Shown here: positions 1-8,281 of the stretch, piece by piece
Numbering within the stretch: the first letter of the stretch is position 1
How the letters are laid out: each line of letters begins with the position of its first letter
NCBI GenBank assembly: GCA_007128045.1
Contig: SKYG01000243.1
Location: 1 to 35,419 of the forward strand
Reading direction: 5' to 3'
DNA length: 35,419 bases
From: Bacteroidales bacterium
GTDB lineage: Bacteria > Bacteroidota > Bacteroidia > Bacteroidales > UBA7960
The notes under the pieces: generated by a model
Databases searched by the model: none
What the model was told of the DNA's origin: nothing
Seen by the model: the letters and a program-made list of their open reading frames with translations, nothing else
Made by a program: the position numbers and the translations under genes

Positions 1-2
1 CC

Positions 3-90
3 TTCAGACTTTCAGACTTTCAGACTTTCAGACCTTCAGACCTTCAGACCTTCAGACTTTCAGACTTTCAGACCTTCAGACCTTCAGACT
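3..90 (-). repeat. Octamer array TTCAGAC(C/T) x11 downstream of the Omp85-like gene
   Basis: 11 perfect units in 8-nt phase; truncated by the window edge. Confidence 0.95.
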
Positions 91-96
91 TTCCGA

Positions 97-1455
97 TTAA
101 AAAAGAAAGTTTAACCCGATATACAACCCGCCGCCGCCATCGCGTTCGTCAAGCGCCTTACCATAATCAACAGATACAATAAAGTTTTGGTTCAGTACGA
201 TCTTCAATCCGGCACCAACAGACGTATGGAGGGCCTCTTCATCGGTTAAGAAATAATCCGTATTGCCGGCCAGCGACTCGCTGGGAATATCAATTTTCTT
301 CAACACCTTACCAGCATCAACAAATGGATTCAGGGCAAGGTATATATCCTGATTCAAGAGAATGGTATTGAAAAACTTCCAGCGCAACTCAATATTTCCA
401 AAAGCAAACGCATCCCCTACCACGCGGTTGCGCACCACCCCCCTGAGGGTTTTTGAGCCACCCAGGCCATCAGTATTCGAAGAGTTAGAGAAGGAATTGA
501 TCATGTATGGCTGCATAAAAAATGGCACCGTGCCGCTGATAGTGCCCTGGTAATTTAACCTGTAGGCCAAAGACAGCCTGTCATCTATCAACGTAAAATA
601 CTGCCGGTGTGTTGCCGATATCTTGTTGTAGCCAAAATCACCGTTACCAAAAAATTTGGGAGCGGCAAACAACACCACCTCACTCCAAATACCTTTCATG
701 GGATTGGGCTCGAAATCGCGGGTATCATACACCAGGCCAAGCTTGATATTGTTGGCCCATCCACCGTCTTTCTCATTCTCACCTATAACGCCCCAGGATA
801 CATATTCATCATAGAGCCCTGGCACGTCAGGGAGTAAATCGGAATCTTTTCCCTTATTTAACCGATCAATATCAACGGAACCAACGCGGTTATGCAATAT
901 ACCAAACCCAGCCACCCACCTGAGTTCACGTCCAGATAACGAACCCTGAAAATCAACCATGGTGCGAAACATACTGCGATCATGCCTGTAAAACATACGC
1001 GTTTTGTAATCACCAGACTCATCATCTTCCCAGGCAGGGTTGTACACCGCATCATAGCCATTGAACCCATAAAAATCAAGTGCTTTTTCAGTAAGGTAGC
1101 TGATGTCGGCTGTAACACGGATATTCGGGATCAGGTATTCGGAATCATAGAAAAACCTATTAATGCCACTGCCTTTGGTGTAGCGCGACACCTCTCCGTA
1201 TAACGAATGCATATACTTGGGATAGGTCGTCCCGTCTCCGAAATAGTACAAATTGATCAGCCCGCCATACTGAAAACCAAGGTCCGAGTTATAGGAAATA
1301 GCCGGCAAAGCACCAAATGTCCATCCCTTCTTGACTACACCATCTGCCGGTTCAGCACCACCATCCTGGGCTATCAGGCTCACAGGTACCATTAAAATAG
1401 ACACCAATAGCATACTGCCTGCCAGATAACAGAAAAATAAATGAATACCTTTCAT
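97..1455 (-). CDS. Outer-membrane beta-barrel protein, Omp85/BamA (D15 surface antigen)-like
   Basis: 452 aa ORF; N-terminal signal peptide; barrel-like C-terminus (GLKIVLNQNFIVSVDYGKALDERDGGGGLYIGLNFLF) ending in Phe; GLVYDTRDFEPNPMKGIW motif typical of Omp85 barrels. Confidence 0.8.
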   Translation of the reverse strand: MKGIHLFFCYLAGSMLLVSILMVPVSLIAQDGGAEPADGVVKKGWTFGALPAISYNSDLGFQYGGLINLYYFGDGTTYPKYMHSLYGEVSRYTKGSGINRFFYDSEYLIPNIRVTADISYLTEKALDFYGFNGYDAVYNPAWEDDESGDYKTRMFYRHDRSMFRTMVDFQGSLSGRELRWVAGFGILHNRVGSVDIDRLNKGKDSDLLPDVPGLYDEYVSWGVIGENEKDGGWANNIKLGLVYDTRDFEPNPMKGIWSEVVLFAAPKFFGNGDFGYNKISATHRQYFTLIDDRLSLAYRLNYQGTISGTVPFFMQPYMINSFSNSSNTDGLGGSKTLRGVVRNRVVGDAFAFGNIELRWKFFNTILLNQDIYLALNPFVDAGKVLKKIDIPSESLAGNTDYFLTDEEALHTSVGAGLKIVLNQNFIVSVDYGKALDERDGGGGLYIGLNFLF

Positions 1456-1578
1456 GCTTTTACATGTTTTAGTTACTGTTTAAGAACAAAATATTTAATG
1501 GGAATGCAAATTAAGCTTATTTTTGAATCTTATTTACAATTTTTTTGAATTGTTTTAAGGTAAGGTTGCCGGTTTCGG

Positions 1579-1659
1579 GGTTACCAGGTTACCGGGTTAC
1601 CGGGTTGCGGGTTGCTGGTTGCTGGTTGCGATTAAACCTTAAACATTAAACCATAAACT
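1579..1659 (+). repeat. GGTTACCR octamers x3, GGTTGCK heptamers x4, then TTAAACC-type heptamers x4
   Basis: Direct reading; the last heptamer ends 5 nt before the MDR gene ATG. Confidence 0.85.
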
Positions 1660-1664
1660 GAATC

Positions 1665-2696
1665 ATGAAGGCTTTAGTTCTCGAACGTTACAACGAATTA
1701 ATATACAAAGATGTAGAAGAACCCTCTATCGAACCCGGTGAAGTCCTGGTGAGGGTCAAGGCATGTGGCATCTGCGGCTCAGATGTGCACGGAATGGATG
1801 GAAGTACCGGCAGAAGGCAGCCACCACTGATCATGGGCCACGAAGCAGCGGGGGAGATCGTTGCCACCGGAAGTGCTGTAACACAGTGGGAAAAGGGAGA
1901 CAGGGTAACCTTCGACTCAACCGTATACCCATTAAACGACTGGTACACGCTGCAAGGAAAATACAACCTCAGCGACAACCGTGAGGTGATGGGTGTTTCA
2001 GCCAATGAGTTCAGACGGCATGGCGCATTTGCAGAATATGTTGCCGTACCCGCACATATCCTTTATAAAATCCCGGAAGGGGTTAGCTATGAAGAGGCAG
2101 CCATGGTAGAGCCCGTTGCTGTAGCATTGCATGCCATCAGGATTGGAAAGCCTCAGCTTGCCGGGTCATGCGTGGTGGTTGGTGCCGGAATGATAGGTAT
2201 CTTCCTCGTAAAGTTATTATCTAAAGCAGGGCTGTCAAACCTCATTGTAGTGGATATTAACAGCAAAAAAAGAGAACAGGCACTAAGGTGCGGTGCACAC
2301 CTCGCCTTCGATCCCGGCGACGAACATATGATCAGCAGCATGATGAAAGTAACAAACAGCAGGGGTGCGGACATCTCATTCGAAGCTGTAGGAATAACTG
2401 CTACTGTTAACATAGCGATCGATTCGCTGAGGAAAGGAGGAAAAGCGGTACTTCTGGGAAACCTTACGCCCACCATTGATTTCCCATTACAGAAAGTGGT
2501 TACCCGTGAATTAACCATACTGGGTAGCTGCGCTATAAAGGGAGAGTATGAGGCAGTACTGAACCTCCTGAGTAAAAAAGATATCCACGTACGGGATCAA
2601 ATATCAGAAATTGCGCCCCTGTCGGATGGGGCCTATTGGTTTGGCCGGCTCAGACAAAACAATAACGGACTTAACAAGGTCATCCTGGTACCTTAA
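1665..2696 (+). CDS. Zinc-type medium-chain dehydrogenase (sorbitol / galactitol-1-P dehydrogenase-like)
   Basis: GICGSDVHG, GHEAAGE and MVEPVAVALHA catalytic-zinc/MDR motifs; Rossmann VVVGAGMIG. Confidence 0.88.
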   Translation: MKALVLERYNELIYKDVEEPSIEPGEVLVRVKACGICGSDVHGMDGSTGRRQPPLIMGHEAAGEIVATGSAVTQWEKGDRVTFDSTVYPLNDWYTLQGKYNLSDNREVMGVSANEFRRHGAFAEYVAVPAHILYKIPEGVSYEEAAMVEPVAVALHAIRIGKPQLAGSCVVVGAGMIGIFLVKLLSKAGLSNLIVVDINSKKREQALRCGAHLAFDPGDEHMISSMMKVTNSRGADISFEAVGITATVNIAIDSLRKGGKAVLLGNLTPTIDFPLQKVVTRELTILGSCAIKGEYEAVLNLLSKKDIHVRDQISEIAPLSDGAYWFGRLRQNNNGLNKVILVP

Positions 2697-2723
2697 TGAA
2701 GATAACCTTATCAATACCAGATT

Positions 2724-3854
2724 ATGATGAGATCACCAATTAATATCGCCATAGCAGGATGCGGAAAAGTAGCTCATCTGCACGCGAAAGCAGTAATGCA
2801 AGTAAATCATGCTTGCTTAAAGGCAGCCTGGAGCAGAAGCAAGGACTCAGTCTTAAAGTTTGCCAGTCAATATCAGATCGCTGCCTATCAGGATATTGAA
2901 GATATGGTAAAAACACACAACATAGACCTGGTCATCGTATGTACCCCCCACCCCTTTCATCGAGAGGTGTGCGTTGCTGCCGCCACAGCTGGTGCTCATG
3001 TACTGGTGGAAAAACCTCTGGCAGCAACATTGGAAGACTGCGACCTGATGATCCATGCTTGCAAGCAGAACCAGGTGAAGCTGGGTGTAATTTCACAAAG
3101 GCGTTGGTATGAGCCCGTAAGACGTGTCAAAGCAGCGATCGATACAGGCAAGATAGGTACACCGGTATTGGGTACCATCAATATGCTGGGATGGCGCGAC
3201 AAAGATTACTATGACGCAGATGAGTGGAGAGGCACCTGGGCCTTGGAAGGTGGCGGTGTTTTGGTTAACCAGGCACCCCACCAGCTAGATATCCTGTTGT
3301 GGTTCATGGGCGATATAGATGAACTGGTTGGCATCTGGGATAACCTGAATCATCCCTATATAGAAGTTGATGATACCGCTCTCGCTATAATCCGGTTCAA
3401 AAATGGTGCCATCGGAAACATCATTGTCAGCAACTCTCAAAAGCCCGGCATCTATGGAAAGGTACATGTTCACGGCATGAATGGCGCTTCGGCAGGTGTA
3501 CAGACAGATGGTGGGGCCATGTTCATCGCAGGAAAGACCGGAATAGCAGAACCTCCTGAAAATGATCTCTGGAGTATACCAGGAGAAGAACATCTTGTTG
3601 ATACATGGAAACAAGAAGATGCCGCATTTTTTTCATCGATAGACCCCACGGTATATTTTATGAAATGCCAGATTGAAGACTTCAGGGATGCCATTCTTGA
3701 ACACAGGGAACCTCAGGTTGATGGACATGCCGGAAGAAAGACTGTAGAACTGTTTACAGCCATATACCGATCAACCAGAGATAAAGGATGGATCAAATTT
3801 CCTCTACAACCGGAAACAAACCGTAATGATATGGATGGAAGGAAATCATCATGA
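2724..3854 (+). CDS. Gfo/Idh/MocA family oxidoreductase
   Basis: N-terminal IAIAGCGKVAHLHAKAV Rossmann; VCTPHPFHREVCVAAATAGAHVLVEKPLA signature. Confidence 0.9.
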   Translation: MMRSPINIAIAGCGKVAHLHAKAVMQVNHACLKAAWSRSKDSVLKFASQYQIAAYQDIEDMVKTHNIDLVIVCTPHPFHREVCVAAATAGAHVLVEKPLAATLEDCDLMIHACKQNQVKLGVISQRRWYEPVRRVKAAIDTGKIGTPVLGTINMLGWRDKDYYDADEWRGTWALEGGGVLVNQAPHQLDILLWFMGDIDELVGIWDNLNHPYIEVDDTALAIIRFKNGAIGNIIVSNSQKPGIYGKVHVHGMNGASAGVQTDGGAMFIAGKTGIAEPPENDLWSIPGEEHLVDTWKQEDAAFFSSIDPTVYFMKCQIEDFRDAILEHREPQVDGHAGRKTVELFTAIYRSTRDKGWIKFPLQPETNRNDMDGRKSS

Positions 3855-5212
3855 CAACCGCATATATCATTAGTATTGTAATTGCAGGAGTAACACTACT
3901 ATTATTGATGGTGCTGAAGTTAAAAATCAGCGCATTTATCGCCCTGCTTATTACCTCCATGCTTGTTGGTGTCATGGCAGGGATGCCCCTCGATGGCATA
4001 CTGGAAAGTATGCAGGAAGGGATGGGAGGTACCCTGGGGTTCGTAGCTATAGTCGTAGGGCTGGGAGCGATTTTCGGGCAGATACTGGAAAGCTCTGGCG
4101 GTGCCGAATCTCTTGCGCATCATCTGATTAAAAAGTTTGGTAAAGACAAGGCCTCATGGGCTATGATGGTCACCGGATTTATCGTAGCCATACCAGTATT
4201 TCTCGATGTGGGGCTGATCATCCTGGTGCCAATAGTGTATGCACTCTCCAGAGATACAAAAAAGTCCTTATTATACTATGGAATACCTCTATTGGCCGGA
4301 TTGGCGGTGACACACAGCTTCATGCCCCCTACACCAGGCCCCATTGCTGTTGCCAAAATTCTTGACGCCCAACTCGGATGGGTCATTTTCTTTGGTTTTA
4401 TCATGGGCATACCAACAGCCATCATCGCAGGTCCAATATTTGGAAAATATATAGCCAAAAAAATTCATGTCGACCCACCGCAATGGATCCCTGCTGAGAA
4501 CATATCGGATAGCAATTCAACATCATGCCCTCCATCATTTTTTATCATCGTACTGCTGATTGCCATCCCCTTACTGTTAATTCTGATAAATACATTTACG
4601 GGCATGGCTGTCGACACCGGACTCATAAGAAAAACCATCTTAACAGATATGTTGGTTTTCCTGGGACACCCCTTTAGTGCCCTGATCATAGCCGCCCTGC
4701 TGGCCATATATTTTCTTGGCGTAAAACGAGGCAAATCCAAACAAGAGCTTTTAGATTTGAGCACCAAGGCGTTAGGACCGGCAGGAATCATCATATTGGT
4801 AACAGGCGCCGGAGGCGTATTGAAACAAATCCTTGTCGACAGTGGCATTGGTGCGATGATGGCTCAATCTATTTCTGACTCAGCCATGCCTCCCATCTTC
4901 CTTGCCTGGCTGCTGGCAGCAATCGTCAGGGTAACGCAGGGATCCGCCACAGTAGCCATGATCACCGCTGCTGGCATTATGGCTCCCGTGCTGACCGTTT
5001 TTAACCTGGGCGCACCTGAAACAGCACTGATCGTGATCTCGATCGCATCTGGTGCAACACTACTGTCGCACGTGAACGATAGCGGCTTCTGGCTGGTAAG
5101 CAAATACTTTGGCATGGATGAAAAACAAACCCTGAAATCCTGGACAGTTATGGAAACCATTATCGCACTCTGTGGCCTCGTCTTTACCATGCTGGCCAGC
5201 TTGTTCATCTGA
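3851..5212 (+). CDS. GntP-family gluconate/sugar-acid permease
   Basis: 453 aa polytopic membrane protein; HSFMPPTPGPIAVAKILDAQLG and RVTQGSATVAMITAAGIMAP motifs of GntP; overlaps the upstream gene by 4 nt. Confidence 0.88.
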   Translation: MTTAYIISIVIAGVTLLLLMVLKLKISAFIALLITSMLVGVMAGMPLDGILESMQEGMGGTLGFVAIVVGLGAIFGQILESSGGAESLAHHLIKKFGKDKASWAMMVTGFIVAIPVFLDVGLIILVPIVYALSRDTKKSLLYYGIPLLAGLAVTHSFMPPTPGPIAVAKILDAQLGWVIFFGFIMGIPTAIIAGPIFGKYIAKKIHVDPPQWIPAENISDSNSTSCPPSFFIIVLLIAIPLLLILINTFTGMAVDTGLIRKTILTDMLVFLGHPFSALIIAALLAIYFLGVKRGKSKQELLDLSTKALGPAGIIILVTGAGGVLKQILVDSGIGAMMAQSISDSAMPPIFLAWLLAAIVRVTQGSATVAMITAAGIMAPVLTVFNLGAPETALIVISIASGATLLSHVNDSGFWLVSKYFGMDEKQTLKSWTVMETIIALCGLVFTMLASLFI

Positions 5213-5234
5213 CAAACAAATAATCATCAAACAA

Positions 5235-5258
5235 CTCAACAACTCAACAACTCAACAA
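5235..5258 (+). repeat. Octamer array CTCAACAA x3 upstream of the FAD/Fe-S gene
   Basis: Three perfect units, 9 nt before the ATG at 5268. Confidence 0.9.
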
Positions 5259-5267
5259 TTGAAAATA

Positions 5268-8210
5268 ATGCCCGCTTCATCATCCGTGTTCCCTTTCGAA
5301 AACTTAGAGTCGCAACTCGACGGAGATCTGTTCTACGACATCAAATGGAGAATGTTGTACGCCACCGATGCATCAGTGTACAGAGAGCTCCCCGCCGCTG
5401 TTTGCAGGCCAAAGCACGAACAGGATATGGGTGTCATTCTGTCCTTCTGCAGGGAATACAAACTACCTATCATACCACGAACAGCAGGCACATCGCTGGC
5501 CGGGCAGGTAGTTGGTCCGGGACTGGTGGTAGACGTCTCCAAATATATGAATAACATCCTGGAGGTTAATGAAGCAGAGAAATGGGTAAGGGTACAGCCA
5601 GGTGTAATCCTTGACGACCTGAATGACTACTTAAGGCCTTATGGCCTGTTTTTCGGACCGGAAACATCCACCTCAAACCGCTGTATGATCGGCGGCATGG
5701 TTGGGAACAATGCCTGTGGTTCACACTCCCTGGTCTATGGAAGCACCCGCGACCATACCCTGGAAATCAGGGCCTTGCTAAGCGATGGGTCAATTGCAAC
5801 TTTCTCCGAACTGGATAATAATGAATTCCGAAACAAGTGCGTTGGCAACAAACTTGAAAACAGGATTTACAGTCAACTATTTGGCCTGCTGTCTGATAAA
5901 AAAAACCAACAGGAAATACTGGAACAATATCCCGATCCCCGGTTAAATAGACGCAACACCGGTTACGCATTGGACATACTCCTTAACACAGATGTATTTG
6001 GAGACAACAGCAATGGGTTCAACCTTTGTAAAATCCTTACCGGATCGGAAGGTTCTCTCGCCATATTTACAGAGATCAAACTCAACCTGGTGTCATTGCC
6101 TCCACCTGAAAAAGCATTGGTCTGCGTGCACTTGAACGATATAAATGAAGCCCTTGAAGCAAACCTGATCGCCCTGGATTATAGACCTGTAGCCGTTGAG
6201 TTAATCGACAGAATCGTTCTTGAATGCACCAAATCAAACCTTCTGCAACAAAAAAACCGCTTCTTTCTGAAAGGTGACCCCGGGGCAATCCTGGCAGTAG
6301 AATTTGCCGCCAATAGTCGTGAAGAGATTCTCAACGCTGCAAAAGCAATGGAGAAAAGCATGCGTGGGAAAGGACTGGGTACACACTTTCCGGTATTGTT
6401 TGGCAAGGATATATCCAGGGTATGGTCTCTTAGAAAAGCAGGTCTCGGACTATTATCAAATATCCCGGGAGATGCAAAACCAGTAGCTGTTATTGAAGAT
6501 ACTGCCGTACATGTTACCGCGCTTCCTGCTTTCATCAGGGAGATGCAAGCCATCCTAGAACGCCTGAAACTGGAGTGTGTTTTCTATGCTCATATTGGCA
6601 CCGGCGAACTGCACCTGAGACCGGTACTCAACCTTAAAAACCCGGCCGATGTGGAAAGATTTTATCAGGTAGCCAAAGAAACTGCCGTGCTGGTAAAAAA
6701 ATACCGCGGTTCATTGAGCGGAGAACATGGAGACGGACGCCTGAGGGCCGAATTTATCCCGATCATACTGGGGAGCAGGGTGGTTGATATGATGCGGGAA
6801 ATAAAGCATACATGGGACCCACTAACGATCCTGAACCCAGGGAAAATCATCGACCCACCTTCCATGAAATCGTCATTAAGGTATACGCCCGGACAAAAGG
6901 AAAAGAAATTTACCTCGTTCTTTAATTACCCGGAAGCAGGTAGTTTCCTTGCCGCCGTAGAGAAATGCAACGGCTCGGGCGATTGTCGAAAACCACATAG
7001 TCAGGGAGGCGTCATGTGCCCTTCTTATCAGGCGACCCTCGATGAAGATGCTTCTACACGCGGACGGGCAAATATTCTTAGGGAGTTTATATCACATTCT
7101 AACGAAAAGAACCCCTTTAACCACATACAAATCCTCGAAGTCCTTGACCTGTGCCTTTCCTGTAAAGCATGCAAGTCAGAGTGTCCTTCAAACGTTGATA
7201 TGGCTAAATACAAGGCTGAAGCATTACAGCAGTATTACCTGACCAATGGCATTCCTTTAAGGGCAAAACTCACCGGTGCATTTGCACGCATGTATCAATT
7301 TGGCAGCCTGACACCCTCTGTATTTAACTTCTTTGCATCCAATAAACATACCAGGGCCGTCATATTGGCCTTGTCCGGATTTACAACAAAACGAAGAATG
7401 CCACTTCTGGGCAAACTAAGTCTGAAAAAATGGATGACGAAAAACCTCCGACAGCTAAACGAATCATCTGCACTAACGAAAGATGTATACTTCTTTTGTG
7501 ATGAGTTCACCAATTATAACGATACCACAACAGGGATTCATGCCATTTTACTGCTAAACAAACTCGGTTACAGGGTCAACTATACACATCACGCCGAAAG
7601 TGGCAGAGCCGCGATATCAAAGGGCTTACTGATAAAGGCTAAAAAGCTGGCTGCAAAAAATGTTGGTATTTTTACTTCTATTGTTGATGATACTAAACCC
7701 CTTATTGGAATAGAACCTTCAGCAATTCTGTCATTCCGGGATGAATATCCATTGTTGGTTGAGCCAGCAGAAAGAGAAGATGCACAATTACTGGCTAAAC
7801 GTATATTTACCATAGAAGAGTTTATGAACAGGGAGTATGAGCTTGGAAATATCGATCAATCGGTGTTCTCCGATATACCAAAAACAATATATTTTCATGG
7901 CCATTGCCACCAAAAAGCACTCTCATCAACAAGTCATTCTGTGAACATGCTTTCCATCCCACCCAACACCACCGTAAAAGAAATTGACTGTGGTTGTTGC
8001 GGCATGGCAGGCTCTTTTGGATATGAAAAAGAGCACTACGACCTGAGCATGGCCATCGGAGAGTTGCAACTCTTTCCTGCCATCAGAAATGCAGAACGAA
8101 ACGCTCTCATTGCGGCATCCGGAACCAGCTGCAGGGCACAAATACTCGACGGCACCGGAAGACCTGCACTGCACCCGGTCGACATACTGTACAACATGCT
8201 GAAGGATTAA
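5268..8210 (+). CDS. FAD-linked oxidase / 4Fe-4S / CCG-domain protein (D-lactate, glycolate or D-2-hydroxyglutarate dehydrogenase-like)
   Basis: FAD_binding_4 N-terminus (PRTAGTSLAGQVVGPGLVVD), SGEHGDGRLRAEF, Fe-S CLSCKACKSECP, CCG domain CGCCGMAGSFGYEKEHYDLS. The listed ORF starts at 5172 inside gntP; ATG at 5268 (MPASSSVFPFENL) preferred. Confidence 0.88.
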   Translation: MPASSSVFPFENLESQLDGDLFYDIKWRMLYATDASVYRELPAAVCRPKHEQDMGVILSFCREYKLPIIPRTAGTSLAGQVVGPGLVVDVSKYMNNILEVNEAEKWVRVQPGVILDDLNDYLRPYGLFFGPETSTSNRCMIGGMVGNNACGSHSLVYGSTRDHTLEIRALLSDGSIATFSELDNNEFRNKCVGNKLENRIYSQLFGLLSDKKNQQEILEQYPDPRLNRRNTGYALDILLNTDVFGDNSNGFNLCKILTGSEGSLAIFTEIKLNLVSLPPPEKALVCVHLNDINEALEANLIALDYRPVAVELIDRIVLECTKSNLLQQKNRFFLKGDPGAILAVEFAANSREEILNAAKAMEKSMRGKGLGTHFPVLFGKDISRVWSLRKAGLGLLSNIPGDAKPVAVIEDTAVHVTALPAFIREMQAILERLKLECVFYAHIGTGELHLRPVLNLKNPADVERFYQVAKETAVLVKKYRGSLSGEHGDGRLRAEFIPIILGSRVVDMMREIKHTWDPLTILNPGKIIDPPSMKSSLRYTPGQKEKKFTSFFNYPEAGSFLAAVEKCNGSGDCRKPHSQGGVMCPSYQATLDEDASTRGRANILREFISHSNEKNPFNHIQILEVLDLCLSCKACKSECPSNVDMAKYKAEALQQYYLTNGIPLRAKLTGAFARMYQFGSLTPSVFNFFASNKHTRAVILALSGFTTKRRMPLLGKLSLKKWMTKNLRQLNESSALTKDVYFFCDEFTNYNDTTTGIHAILLLNKLGYRVNYTHHAESGRAAISKGLLIKAKKLAAKNVGIFTSIVDDTKPLIGIEPSAILSFRDEYPLLVEPAEREDAQLLAKRIFTIEEFMNREYELGNIDQSVFSDIPKTIYFHGHCHQKALSSTSHSVNMLSIPPNTTVKEIDCGCCGMAGSFGYEKEHYDLSMAIGELQLFPAIRNAERNALIAASGTSCRAQILDGTGRPALHPVDILYNMLKD

Positions 8211-8261
8211 GAGGCTGACCCCAATGTCCAATGATGTTGGATCATTTGAGCCAGCCTCTTA
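8208..8261. terminator. Bidirectional terminator-like hairpin between convergent genes
   Basis: Perfect 10-nt inverted repeat TAAGAGGCTG (8208-8217) / CAGCCTCTTA (8252-8261), with an inner TCCAA-tgatg-TTGGA hairpin; includes the stop codon of the FAD protein. Confidence 0.7.
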
Positions 8262-8281
8262 CAGCTTATCGCAATAAATAA

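Noticed and set aside
5172-5267. Upstream extension of the FAD/Fe-S protein (ASSLPCWPACSSDKQIIIKQLNNSTTQQLKI)
   Set aside because: Overlaps the 3' end of gntP and translates the octamer array (NNSTTQQL); ATG at 5268 is more plausible.
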